From: an uncultured Pelagibacteraceae bacterium
Lineage (GTDB): Bacteria; Pseudomonadota; Alphaproteobacteria; Pelagibacterales; Pelagibacteraceae
DNA: 64,000 nt
Reading direction: 5' to 3'
Assembly: GCA_902536305.1 (NCBI GenBank)
Contig: CACAWX010000002.1
Coordinates: 1-64,000 of the forward strand
Below the pieces are notes generated by a model. That model was not told the DNA's origin, made no database searches, and was given only the letters and a program-made list of their open reading frames with translations. Below are positions 36,732-44,788 of the stretch, in pieces. The translations under genes were made by a program, and so were the position numbers. The stretch's first letter is position 1, and each line of letters starts with the position of its first letter.

Positions 36732-37432
36732 TAAATTCGAAAGTATTCTTTCAAGGCTTAAAATCATTAAAAGGTTCTAGAAGTCCAGCAATTCCACTTG
36801 CGGCATGTTTTATTGCACTAGGAGCTTTATTAAAAGATGCTGGATTTAACATTCAACAAAGCGCAGCTTCAAGTTTATTCACTTACGCCTTACCAGGCCA
36901 ATTAGTAATGGCGGAGTCATTACTAGTAGGCGCCTCTGTAATTAATATATTCATAGCAGTATGGTTAGTAAATTTTAGACTTTATCCAATGACCGTTTCA
37001 TTGTTTCCACTTTTAAATCATGTTTCCCAACCTAAATGGAAATATTATTTATCCTGTCATTTTTTAGCTGTTTCATCTTGGTTAATTGCAAAAGATAGTT
37101 ATAAAAAAATTAATAAAAAACACAGAATAGATTTTTGGATTGGTATAGGTATCGGCACCTGGTCAACAGCTGTTTTAATGACAGTGATTGGATATTTAGC
37201 AGCTGATTACTTAAACAAAGATATGTTAATTGGCTTAGCAATTGTAAACCCGGTTTATTTTTTTTGTATGATGATAGGTGCAATGAAAAATATAAGTATA
37301 TCTTTAGCTGTAATTCTTGGAACAGTATTAGGTCCAGTTATCTTTTTGGTTTCTACGGAATGGTCTTTATTATTTGCTGGATTAATAGCTGGTACAATTG
37401 CTTTTTTATTCGGAGAAAAAAATGGAAAGTAG
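36728..37432 (+). CDS. azlC: AzlC-family permease, branched-chain amino acid exporter
   Basis: 234 residues, about seven helices. AzlC features: IPLAACFIALGALLKDAGFNIQQSAASSLFTYALPGQLVMAESLLVGASVINIFIAVWLVNFRLYPMTVSLFPLL (the N-x-R-x-x-x-M block), and YLAADYLNKDMLIGLAIVNPVYFFCMM. With AzlD it exports branched-chain amino acids or analogues. It is placed in one unit with an importer of the same substrate class, starting inside the livF stop. Confidence 0.9.
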   Translation: MINSKVFFQGLKSLKGSRSPAIPLAACFIALGALLKDAGFNIQQSAASSLFTYALPGQLVMAESLLVGASVINIFIAVWLVNFRLYPMTVSLFPLLNHVSQPKWKYYLSCHFLAVSSWLIAKDSYKKINKKHRIDFWIGIGIGTWSTAVLMTVIGYLAADYLNKDMLIGLAIVNPVYFFCMMIGAMKNISISLAVILGTVLGPVIFLVSTEWSLLFAGLIAGTIAFLFGEKNGK

Positions 37433-37742
37433 TCAAATCATAATATTAGCGATCATAGCAACATCACTAGCAACATTTATTTCAAGATTTATGGGAGCAC
37501 TTACTTCAGAAAAAGTAAGTGTTAAATCTAAATTATTTCAATGGTTTAATTGCGTAGCCTATTCAACTCTAGCTGCTCTATTGGGTAGAATGATAATATT
37601 TCCTGCGGGGGTTTTAGCAGAGTCCGATGTCATTATTAGAATAGTAGTTGTTTTTATATGTGTAATAATTTTCATAATATCGAAAAAAAATTTAGTAATT
37701 CCTACAGTTTTTTCAGCAATCCTCCTAAGTATATTGAGTTAA
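37422..37742 (+). CDS. azlD: AzlD-family small membrane partner
   Basis: 106 residues from ATG 37422 (MESSQIIILAIIATSLATFISRFMGALTSEK), overlapping the azlC end by 11 bases. Four helices. The pattern TFISRFMGALTS...WFNCVAYSTLAALLGRMIIFP corresponds to AzlD. It completes the exporter. Confidence 0.88.
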   Translation: MESSQIIILAIIATSLATFISRFMGALTSEKVSVKSKLFQWFNCVAYSTLAALLGRMIIFPAGVLAESDVIIRIVVVFICVIIFIISKKNLVIPTVFSAILLSILS

Positions 37743-37750
37743 TTTTTGTA

Positions 37751-37779
37751 TTGATCGTTTTGGACCATTTGTTTATAAA
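37751..37779 (+). promoter_or_regulatory. Promoter of the inverse-autotransporter gene
   Basis: -35 TTGATC (37751-37756), 17-base spacer, -10 TATAAA (37774-37779), 22 bases before the ATG. Confidence 0.65.
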
Positions 37780-37801
37780 AAAAATTAACAAAAATAAAAA
37801 A

Positions 37802-38695
37802 ATGATTAGAATTTTTATTACATGCTTTATTGCATTATCTCTTGGTGTAAATGCACACGCCGATATTAAAGGTTCTACACTTAACAAAATTTCAGAAAAA
37901 GTATCATCAACGGTATCTAATTTAATTCCTGGTGAGGGTTTAACAGAAGTAGATATTTCCATAAGAGATGACAACGAGGGTAATCCAGAAGTTCAATTTG
38001 ATATTTTAGGTGTAAGAGACTTGATAGACAATGAAAACTCTAATGTTTTTACTCAATTTAGTTTACACAGCCAAGATGTTAATGGAGATAAAAGAGCTAT
38101 AGGTAATATTGGTCTTGGTTATAGAGAATTAAATGCTGACCAATCCATGATGATCGGTGGAAATATTTTTTATGATGTTGATTTATTCGAACAACACCAA
38201 CGTTTGAGCATGGGTCTTGAAGCAAGAGCGGCAATCATAGACTTTAATTATAATTATTATCAAGAGATTTCAAATAATCAAATCGTTGATGGATTTAATG
38301 AAAAAGTACTAAGTGGACAGGAATATAATCTTAGCTCTCAGCTTCCCTACATGCCTTGGACAACTTTTAATATTCAAGGATATAGATTTGAAAATGAAAA
38401 AGCAGCTCAAGACACCAAAGGTAATATCTATTCTTTAGAAATGGCTTTAACACCATCTTTAGCATTCGATGTAGAAAACGATGTATCAAGTGTAGATGGT
38501 CAAGATGATATGTGGAACTACAGATTAACTTTCACCCATCCGCCACGAACCAATAAAGCAACATTAATGGATGGCTTAACTTCAGATGTAGCTTTTGTTA
38601 AAGCAAATATGCAAGATAAACTTAAAGATAAAGTTAGAAGAAATAATAATTTAGTCGTAGAAATTCAAGGAGCTGTAACAATAACTAAGAAATAA
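37802..38695 (+). CDS. Inverse-autotransporter beta-barrel protein without a passenger
   Basis: 297 residues from ATG 37802; the longer open frame lies inside azlD. Signal MIRIFITCFIALSLGVNAHA. The body resembles the beta-barrel of intimin/invasin proteins: KISEKVSSTVSNLIPGEGLTEVDISIRDDNEGNPEVQFDILGVRDLIDNENSNVFTQFSLHSQD, then RAIGNIGLGYRELNADQSMMIGGNIFYDVDLFEQHQRLSMGLEARAAIIDFNYNYYQEI, the 'GYR...G-N-x-FYD-x-D...R-x-S-x-G' hallmark. In intimins this barrel exports Ig-like passengers from its C-terminus; here the protein ends soon after the barrel. A small secreted protein is encoded two bases later and may be the functional partner. The family call is good, function unknown. Confidence 0.8.
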   Translation: MIRIFITCFIALSLGVNAHADIKGSTLNKISEKVSSTVSNLIPGEGLTEVDISIRDDNEGNPEVQFDILGVRDLIDNENSNVFTQFSLHSQDVNGDKRAIGNIGLGYRELNADQSMMIGGNIFYDVDLFEQHQRLSMGLEARAAIIDFNYNYYQEISNNQIVDGFNEKVLSGQEYNLSSQLPYMPWTTFNIQGYRFENEKAAQDTKGNIYSLEMALTPSLAFDVENDVSSVDGQDDMWNYRLTFTHPPRTNKATLMDGLTSDVAFVKANMQDKLKDKVRRNNNLVVEIQGAVTITKK

Positions 38696-38697
38696 CT

Positions 38698-39381
38698 ATG
38701 TTTAAATTTTTTTTAAAATCATTAATAATTTTTAGTTTATTTTATTCAGTTTCACATGCTGGCACAGGTGCAGCAACAGAATATAAAGTTACAATGACAA
38801 AGTTAGAGCTTTGTGAAACAGGTAGTGCAACAGACAATTGTTTAAACCCAGTAACAATAAGTCCATCCAGTGACTCAGGAGCAGTAGATATTGCAGCCGT
38901 AGATGCAGGTGTGGCAGCTGCCTCGTATGGAAATTTGAATACTGCTACTGTTGGAACAACTTACACATATATGCAAATCACAATGTCTAGAGCAATGACT
39001 ATCACTGGTGGAGATGGAACGTGTGTGACCAAGTCAGGAGCGTCAGGATCAGTTAGTGCTAGTGCAGTTGGTCAAGCTGCAGCAGCGGGAGCCGACTCAA
39101 CTACTTTATTTGTTCCTGTATCTTCAACGTTAGGTGACCATATTAATGGTGCAGATGACTCATTGGGCGCAAGTGTTACAGCAGATGGAAATATTGACAA
39201 TAACGATACACATTTCCAATTTAGACAAGTATTATCAAAACCAGCAACTTTAAAGGCTGGACGAATACCAAACGTTACGATTGCTTTTGATGTTAGCAAT
39301 GCAGTTGGAGCTGCTTCAACCACTTGTACAAATGCTATTATGTTCGCAGCAGAGCCAAGTATTACAATTACTTTAGATTAA
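38698..39381 (+). CDS. Secreted Ala/Thr/Ser-rich beta protein, unknown
   Basis: 227 residues with signal MFKFFLKSLIIFSLFYSVSHA. The mature part begins GTGAATEYKVTMTKLELCETGSATDNCLNPVTISP and is rich in Ala, Thr, Ser, Gly and Asp, with very few Lys. Four Cys (two near 40-50, one near 105 and one near 212) may form disulfides. It ends in SITITLD, a beta-strand-like C-terminus. Composition suggests an extracellular or surface beta-sandwich. Start two bases after the barrel gene, so almost certainly the same mRNA. Confidence 0.75.
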   Translation: MFKFFLKSLIIFSLFYSVSHAGTGAATEYKVTMTKLELCETGSATDNCLNPVTISPSSDSGAVDIAAVDAGVAAASYGNLNTATVGTTYTYMQITMSRAMTITGGDGTCVTKSGASGSVSASAVGQAAAAGADSTTLFVPVSSTLGDHINGADDSLGASVTADGNIDNNDTHFQFRQVLSKPATLKAGRIPNVTIAFDVSNAVGAASTTCTNAIMFAAEPSITITLD

Positions 39382-39473
39382 TTAATTTACAACTAAGTTT
39401 TTCCTATTATTTTTTCAGTTATATTTCTAAGTTTTTTGAATTCAGTGTAAAAATATATTATGATAAAATTATT

Positions 39474-39530
39474 ATGGAGCCAATATTATTAGCTTTTATT
39501 GTTTTATGGATCATGGGAATTTCGGAGTAA
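39474..39530 (+). CDS. Possible 18-residue membrane peptide
   Basis: MEPILLAFIVLWIMGISE is one hydrophobic helix with acidic ends. AT-rich promoter-like sequence (TATATT, TATTAT) precedes it and the next gene starts six bases after its stop. The frame is open further upstream but that part reads as non-coding. It could be a real micro-protein or chance. Confidence 0.3.
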   Translation: MEPILLAFIVLWIMGISE

Positions 39531-39535
39531 ATTAG

Positions 39536-40429
39536 ATGAGCTTTGCAGTTGCAGACCATAATAAATCTAAAAGAGTAAGTGTTATAAAATTAAATGAAAG
39601 CGATCTTGACAGATTAGTTTTTCCTTTTAAAAAACACACTATTACGTCTCTAGAATACAAACCTTTTTCTAGATTTAGCTTAGCTAAAAGCTTAGACGAG
39701 GTTTTCGAAAATAAACTTAGCCAAACTTTAGTAAAAATATTAAATGATCGTGAAACAGGCACAGCTATTGTTGAGCCTGAAATTAATAAAAAGTTTGATA
39801 AAGATTTCTTAGTTAAACTATCAACTGGACTCGCTTATTTAGTTGGGAATCCTAACTTTGACTCGATGACAGGCAAATATTACGCAAGGTTCTATGTTAA
39901 ACATCAGGATAGTAGCGACTCATATCTAAGAAAAGCTTACACAAATTTAGATCTTCATACTGATGGCACTTATGTAAGAGAGAAAACTGATTGGCTAATT
40001 ATGACTAAAATGGAAGAACAAAATGTAAATGGAGGAGATAGTGTAATTTTACATTTAGATGACTGGGAACACCTAGATGAATTGAGCAATGATCCTATCG
40101 GCAAACAAAATTTTATATGGGGATCACCTAAGAGTAAAAATATTGACTATAAAGTAGAGCACCCCGTATTTTCAAAAGATGAAAATGGAAAACCTACAAT
40201 TTCTTATATTGATCAATTTCCTGAACCTCAAAACATGGAACAAGGTTTATTTCTTCAAAGATTATCAGACGCATTAGAGGAGAGTAAAAATAAAGTAATT
40301 TTTCCACTTCCTGTTGGATCTACAATATTTTCAAATAATTACTTTTGGTTACACGGTAGAAAAGCTTTCAAAGAGCATTCTGGGTTATCAAGAGAATTGC
40401 TTAGAATTAGAGGAACTTTTTTTAATTAA
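39536..40429 (+). CDS. glaH: CsiD/GlaH-type Fe(II)/2-oxoglutarate dioxygenase, glutarate hydroxylase
   Basis: 297 residues. LDLHTDGTYVREKTDWLIMTKMEEQNVNGGDSVILHLDDWEHL carries the iron-binding His141-x-Asp143, and NNYFWLHGRKAF the distal His273, followed by the 2-oxoglutarate-binding Arg region (SRELLRIRG). This is the CsiD (GlaH) pattern. In E. coli it hydroxylates glutarate to L-2-hydroxyglutarate in lysine breakdown. No L-2-hydroxyglutarate oxidase (LhgO) gene is in the window. The tctCBA carrier following is a reasonable glutarate or related dicarboxylate importer, by inference. Confidence 0.85.
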   Translation: MSFAVADHNKSKRVSVIKLNESDLDRLVFPFKKHTITSLEYKPFSRFSLAKSLDEVFENKLSQTLVKILNDRETGTAIVEPEINKKFDKDFLVKLSTGLAYLVGNPNFDSMTGKYYARFYVKHQDSSDSYLRKAYTNLDLHTDGTYVREKTDWLIMTKMEEQNVNGGDSVILHLDDWEHLDELSNDPIGKQNFIWGSPKSKNIDYKVEHPVFSKDENGKPTISYIDQFPEPQNMEQGLFLQRLSDALEESKNKVIFPLPVGSTIFSNNYFWLHGRKAFKEHSGLSRELLRIRGTFFN

Positions 40430-40435
40430 GAACAG

Positions 40436-40464
40436 TTGACTCTCTAGTTTCATTCATTTTTAAT
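40436..40464 (+). promoter_or_regulatory. Promoter of tctC
   Basis: -35 TTGACT (40436-40441), 17-base spacer, -10 TTTAAT (40459-40464), the same layout as at livK. Confidence 0.65.
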
Positions 40465-40470
40465 ATGGAT

Positions 40471-40501
40471 ATTAATTAATTAATCAACAGAGGGAAATAA
40501 T
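40471..40501 (+). repeat. Shared leader element, copy in front of tctC
   Basis: ATTAATTAATTAAT followed by CAACAGAGGGAAATAAT, nearly the same as 31917-31946 in front of livK, and at the same distance from its -10 element. Confidence 0.6.
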
Positions 40502-41482
40502 ATGTTTAATAAATTTAAAAAATTAATTAGCCTAGTTTTCGCTACTGTTCTTTTAACTTCAATCTCATCAACTAGTTTTGCGATCGATAAATTGCACTTC
40601 ATTATCGGTGGTGGTGCTGGCGGTGGTTGGGATGGAACTGCTAGGGGAACTGGAGAAGCTTTAACTAAAGCTGGTTTTCTAAAAAGTGCTTCATTTGAAA
40701 ATATGTCAGGTGGTGGTGGAGGAAAAGCTCTATCTTACATAATTAATTCGAAGCCAGAAGGAACTGTATTAGTCCAATCAACACCTTTAGTATTAAGATC
40801 GATCACTAGACACAAAGGTTATGTAGCTGGATCTGGTGTATTATCTTACAAAGATGTTAAACCAATTGCTGGTGTAATTGGTGATTACGGTGCAATCGCA
40901 GTTGCTAAAAACTCACCTTACAAAAATTTTAAGGATGTAGTTGATGCTTATAAAAAAGATGCTAAGTCTATCAAAATGGCTGGCGGTTCTGTAAGAGGAA
41001 GTATGGACCATTTAATTGGCGCACTTGCATTTCAAGAAGCAGGCGCTAACCCTAACAATGTAGTTTACGTGCCTTACGATGCTGGTGGTAAAGCATTGGC
41101 AGGACTTTTATCAGGTGAAACTCAAATTCTTTCAACTGGTTTAGGTGAAGTAATGGGTGCCAGAGACCAAGTTAGAATTATTGGTATTACCGCTCCTGAA
41201 AGAGTAGGCGATGCTCCAGATGTTCCAACTTTAAAAGAACAAGGTTTCGATGTTCAGTTTGTTAACTGGAGAGGATTCTTTGCTCCTAAGAGTATGTCAA
41301 GTGGAGACGTTAAAAAGATTGCTAAAATGTTAGGAGATGTTCAAAAAACTCCTGAATGGGAAACAGTTAGAAAAAGAAATGCTTGGGTAAATATTTATAA
41401 TCCAGGTAGTAAATTTGACAGCTTCTTGAAAAAGCAAACTAAAGAAATGACAAAGTTAATGAAAAAACTAGGCGTTATCTAG
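40502..41482 (+). CDS. tctC: Tripartite tricarboxylate transporter substrate-binding protein
   Basis: 326 residues with signal MFNKFKKLISLVFATVLLTSISSTSFA. Bug/TctC fold: KLHFIIGGGAGGGWDGTARGTGEAL, NMSGGGGGKALSYII, and VYVPYDAGGKALAGLLSGETQILSTGLGE. It binds a carboxylate in the periplasm and hands it to TctAB. A citrate-, glutarate- or other dicarboxylate ligand is possible; the neighbouring glutarate hydroxylase suggests a C5 dicarboxylate. Confidence 0.93.
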   Translation: MFNKFKKLISLVFATVLLTSISSTSFAIDKLHFIIGGGAGGGWDGTARGTGEALTKAGFLKSASFENMSGGGGGKALSYIINSKPEGTVLVQSTPLVLRSITRHKGYVAGSGVLSYKDVKPIAGVIGDYGAIAVAKNSPYKNFKDVVDAYKKDAKSIKMAGGSVRGSMDHLIGALAFQEAGANPNNVVYVPYDAGGKALAGLLSGETQILSTGLGEVMGARDQVRIIGITAPERVGDAPDVPTLKEQGFDVQFVNWRGFFAPKSMSSGDVKKIAKMLGDVQKTPEWETVRKRNAWVNIYNPGSKFDSFLKKQTKEMTKLMKKLGVI

Positions 41483-41505
41483 TTTATTAACTTATAGGAA
41501 GAGCA

Positions 41506-41976
41506 GTGAAAATAAATTCAGTTAAGATTATCTCACTGCTCTTCTTTATTTTATCAGCCTTTTATTTATACACCGCACATCAAATACAAGTTTTTGCTTT
41601 CGACGAGGGAGCGCCATTTAATGCAAAAACATTTCCTATATACCTGGGTTATGCTGGAATGTTTTTTGCTGGTTTAAAGATTGTTTTACCAGACCGCAAA
41701 CCTATAGCAGTAGACCCATTACATTTAGAGTTTAAAAAGACTATTTTGTTAGTTGTTACAATGATTGTTTATGGAGCAACAATTCTTAAAGTCGGTTTCT
41801 TTTTGTCTACGTCTTTATTTCTTGTATTTTCTTATTATTTTTTGGGAGAGAGAAGATGGAAATATATATTAATATTTTCCTTCCCTTTTGTTGCAATCTT
41901 CATGTATCTTCTTCACGGTTTACTAGCCGTATACCTTAGAGATCCATTATTAAAATATATAGGAATAATGGGATGA
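41506..41976 (+). CDS. tctB: TctB small membrane subunit
   Basis: 156 residues from GTG 41506, four membrane helices (about 7-24, 40-58, 75-95, 118-145). Length and position between tctC and tctA define it; TctB sequences are weakly conserved. Its stop overlaps the tctA ATG by four bases. Confidence 0.88.
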   Translation: MKINSVKIISLLFFILSAFYLYTAHQIQVFAFDEGAPFNAKTFPIYLGYAGMFFAGLKIVLPDRKPIAVDPLHLEFKKTILLVVTMIVYGATILKVGFFLSTSLFLVFSYYFLGERRWKYILIFSFPFVAIFMYLLHGLLAVYLRDPLLKYIGIMG

Positions 41977-43487
41977 TAGAGGGAATACTTATTGGCTTAA
42001 AAACTGCTTTATCCTTTCAAAACATTTTAATGGTAATGATCGGGTGCTTTGCAGGAACCATAATTGGAATGTTGCCAGGTTTAGGACCAATGACTGCAAT
42101 AGCTTTAATGATTCCAATTACTTATGGTTTCGATCCTGCTACAGGATTAATTTTAATGGCAGGAGTTTATTACGGTGCAGTTTTCGGTGGATCAACGTCT
42201 TCAATTTTAATTAATGCACCTGGTGTACCTGGAACAGTTGCAACTTCATTTGACGGTTATCCTATGGCACAACAAGGTAAAGCTGGTAAAGCTTTAGCTA
42301 TTGCCGCTTATAGTTCATTTGCTGGCGGTACCATTGCAGCAATCTTTTTATTAATCGCTGCACCAAGCTTATCAAAAGTAAGTTTGTCATTTAGATCACC
42401 AGATTATTTTGGCTTAATGATATTAGGATTAACAGCGGTTGCTGCATTTTCATCTAAAGGAAACTTTTTAAAAGCAATGATGATGTGCGTTTTCGGCTTA
42501 ATGTTAGCATCTGTTGGACAAGATACTTTATCTGATATCCCAAGATTTACTTTTAATACAATGAATTTATCAGACGGAATTAGTTTTGTATTAGTAGTTA
42601 TGGCAACTTTTGCCATGAGTGAAGCTTTAACAATTATAATTAAAGGTAATGATCCAACAAAAGCCGCAAAACAAATTTCCTTAACAGATTTAGGTTCAAT
42701 AAAAGTTAGTAAAGAAGAAACAAAACAAATGGCTAAAACTATTCCACGTTCTTCAATTTTAGGATTTATCGTTGGAGTTTTACCGGGTGCAGGAGCTACT
42801 ATTGCATCTTTTCTAGCTTATGGAATGGAGAGAAACTTTGTCAGTAATGAGGAAAAAGAAAAGTTTGGTAAAGGAAGTGTACAGGGTTTATCTGCACCAG
42901 AGACAGCAAATAACGCAGCTTGTTCTGGTGCATTCGTACCGTTATTAACTTTAGGAATTCCAGGAAGCGGAACCACTGCAGTTATGCTGGGAGCTTTACT
43001 TGGTTTTGGAATTCAACCTGGTCCAAGATTATATGAAACTAATCCAGAAATATTTTGGTCGGTAATAATGTCAATGTATATTGGAATGGTTGTACTTTTA
43101 ATTCTTAATCTTCCACTTATTCCTTACATAGCAAGAATACTTGCAGTGCCAAGAACCTTTTTAATTCCAATGATTTTATTTTTCTCTGTGACTGGAATTT
43201 ATTTAATGTCATTTAATAATTTTGATATTTTTTTAATGATTGGTATTGCTGTAGTTGCAACTATCTTAAGACTTTATGATTTTCCCATGCCACCTTTAAT
43301 TTTAGCATTTGTCTTAGGTGGACTGATGGAAGAGAATTTAAGAAGATCGCTTTTAATCAGTGATGGCTCATGGTCATTCTTATGGGACAGACCATTAACA
43401 ATTTGTATCATGATAGCAATTTTAACTATCGTTGGATGGCAAATTTATAATAGTTTTTTAAATCACAAAATAAGCTCTAAAACCTAA
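41973..43487 (+). CDS. tctA: TctA large membrane subunit
   Basis: 504 residues, about eleven helices. TctA signatures: GTIIGMLPGLGPMTAIALMIPITYGFDPATGLILMAGVYYGAVFGGSTSSILINAPGVPGTVATSFDGYPMAQQGKAGKAL and the second half GFIVGVLPGAGATIASFLAYGMERNF...GVQGLSAPETANNAA-type block. It forms the ion-driven channel of the transporter. Confidence 0.95.
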   Translation: MIEGILIGLKTALSFQNILMVMIGCFAGTIIGMLPGLGPMTAIALMIPITYGFDPATGLILMAGVYYGAVFGGSTSSILINAPGVPGTVATSFDGYPMAQQGKAGKALAIAAYSSFAGGTIAAIFLLIAAPSLSKVSLSFRSPDYFGLMILGLTAVAAFSSKGNFLKAMMMCVFGLMLASVGQDTLSDIPRFTFNTMNLSDGISFVLVVMATFAMSEALTIIIKGNDPTKAAKQISLTDLGSIKVSKEETKQMAKTIPRSSILGFIVGVLPGAGATIASFLAYGMERNFVSNEEKEKFGKGSVQGLSAPETANNAACSGAFVPLLTLGIPGSGTTAVMLGALLGFGIQPGPRLYETNPEIFWSVIMSMYIGMVVLLILNLPLIPYIARILAVPRTFLIPMILFFSVTGIYLMSFNNFDIFLMIGIAVVATILRLYDFPMPPLILAFVLGGLMEENLRRSLLISDGSWSFLWDRPLTICIMIAILTIVGWQIYNSFLNHKISSKT

Positions 43488-43578
43488 ACTGAGACATAAT
43501 AGCTTAATTTTTCTTTAAATAATAACTAATTAACCTATTAATAGTTTAAAAATTATGACATAAGCGTTTCTTAATTTC

Positions 43579-43833
43579 ATGCCATCACTAAAATTAATTA
43601 AATTATTCAAAGTTATAAATAAATTAGATAAGAAAAATTTAGCTATATTTCTTAATCTTTCTAATTATCAATGTTATGTTGTATCTAGGTTAGTGAGCGA
43701 GAAAACTTTATCAGCTAAAGAAGTTTTAAATTCACCTCTTAGACTTTCCAAGGCTCAAAAATACAGATACATCAGAAATCTGTTAAAGAAGAACTTAATA
43801 AAAAAAAAATATAACCAATATTTTATCAAATAA
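43579..43833 (+). CDS. Small basic helical protein, unknown
   Basis: 84 residues, Lys-rich and predicted helical: KLIKLFKVINKLDKKNLAIFLNLSNYQCYVVSRLVSEKTLSAKEVLNSPLRLSKAQKYRYIRNLLKKNLI. The last part (one helix, turn, 'RYIRNLLKKNLI', then a Lys/Tyr tail) resembles a winged-helix end, so DNA binding is conceivable. There is no family I recognise. It stands alone between tctA and a spacer with operator-like sequences. Confidence 0.5.
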   Translation: MPSLKLIKLFKVINKLDKKNLAIFLNLSNYQCYVVSRLVSEKTLSAKEVLNSPLRLSKAQKYRYIRNLLKKNLIKKKYNQYFIK

Positions 43834-43907
43834 GATCTTTTTAAATTCAGAAAACTCTAAAATTTCTTTTTCAATTAAAGAGAGAATTAATTGATTTAGA
43901 GCCTAAT

Positions 43908-43925
43908 TGTGTCATATATGACACA
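43908..43925. promoter_or_regulatory. Perfect 18-base palindrome, candidate operator
   Basis: TGTGTCATATATGACACA reads the same on both strands. It lies about 80 bases upstream of the likely -10 of the outer-membrane protein gene at 44062 and after the small basic gene at 43579. Confidence 0.5.
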
Positions 43926-43990
43926 CTAAAAAATCAATAAAACCTCTCTTTTTTGAGATTCTCATTTAGAATAATGTAAAAGTGGCTAAA

Positions 43991-44024
43991 ATGAGATTGT
44001 ATAATATAAGAGTCTCATATAATA
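43991..44024 (+). promoter_or_regulatory. Promoter with overlapping inverted repeat
   Basis: ATGAGA (43991-43996) and TCTCAT (44013-44018) form an inverted repeat spanning TATAAT (44000-44005). A second TATAAT is at 44019-44024, and another GAGATTCTCAT lies at 43955-43965. A repressor bound here would block transcription of the barrel gene. Confidence 0.5.
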
Positions 44025-44061
44025 GAAATAGTAACATTAATTTATAAATTAAGGAATAATA

Positions 44062-44733
44062 ATGAAAAAGTTAATATTAACAATAATTACTTCTTTCGCT
44101 CTTACTGGTGTTTCTTACGCTGGTTCTTTTGGAATCGGTGTATCAGGTTCATTAGCTAAAGTTAGTGCAGATGGTACAGAGACTACCGATGCAGGAACTG
44201 TAGCTGGCGGAGCTGCGAATAAAAACAGCAAATCAGTTGATGAATTGGGAATGATCGGATCAATCTTTCTTGATTACGAATTCGACGGCGGAATGGTAAT
44301 TGGATTGTCTCACGTTCCTGGTACAGCCGACGTATCTGGCAAAGCATTTTCTAGATCTGAAACCGCTCAAGGTGTTAGTGGCACAGATGCTAGTGGTGCT
44401 GTCACAAGAACAGCTGACGCAGAAGTTGAGAATTTTAATACGCTTTATATAGAGTATCCAATTGGACCAATCTATGCAAAGTTAGGTTTTTCTCAAATTG
44501 ATGTAAACACTTTAGAAAATGCCATAACAAGTTCTGGTACTTACGGTAATGCCACTTTAGACGGCTACACAATAGGTGCTGGTGTAAATAGTGAAGTGGG
44601 TGGATTTTTCACAAAGACATCACTTGAATTTACAGATTTTGAAGATCTTGCACTAAATTCTTCTACAGTTAACAAAATAGAAGCTGATCTAGATGTTCTT
44701 GAATTCAAAATTTCAGTAGGAAAAAGATTTTAA
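44062..44733 (+). CDS. Small outer-membrane beta-barrel protein
   Basis: 223 residues with signal MKKLILTIITSFALTGVSYA. The mature chain alternates hydrophobic and polar residues in strands (SFGIGVSGSLAKVSA, ELGMIGSIFLDYEF, MVIGLSHVPG, FNTLYIEYPIGPIYAKLGFSQIDV, DGYTIGAGVNSEVGGFFTKTSLEFTDFEDL) and ends in KISVGKRF, the aromatic C-terminus recognised by the BAM complex. An eight-stranded barrel of OmpA/OmpW-like size is likely. AAGGAAT precedes the ATG, and a strong terminator follows. Confidence 0.85.
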   Translation: MKKLILTIITSFALTGVSYAGSFGIGVSGSLAKVSADGTETTDAGTVAGGAANKNSKSVDELGMIGSIFLDYEFDGGMVIGLSHVPGTADVSGKAFSRSETAQGVSGTDASGAVTRTADAEVENFNTLYIEYPIGPIYAKLGFSQIDVNTLENAITSSGTYGNATLDGYTIGAGVNSEVGGFFTKTSLEFTDFEDLALNSSTVNKIEADLDVLEFKISVGKRF

Positions 44734-44753
44734 TAATTTAAAATTTTAGATTT

Positions 44754-44788
44754 AAACCTAGCTAATTAATTTTAGCTAGGTTTTTTTT
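44754..44788 (+). terminator. Intrinsic terminator after the outer-membrane gene
   Basis: AAACCTAGCTAA, loop TTAAT, TTTAGCTAGGTTT with eight T. Because the stem is symmetric and flanked by A/T runs it may serve the convergent doxX gene as well. Confidence 0.85.

Noticed and set aside
37658-37801. Upstream extension of the inverse-autotransporter gene
   Set aside because: It overlaps azlD and the promoter; the signal peptide starts at 37802.
39324-39473. 68-codon ORF upstream of the 18-residue peptide
   Set aside because: Its first part overlaps the end of the secreted-protein gene and is rich in Tyr/Phe/Ser from AT-rich spacer; only the last 18 codons look protein-like.
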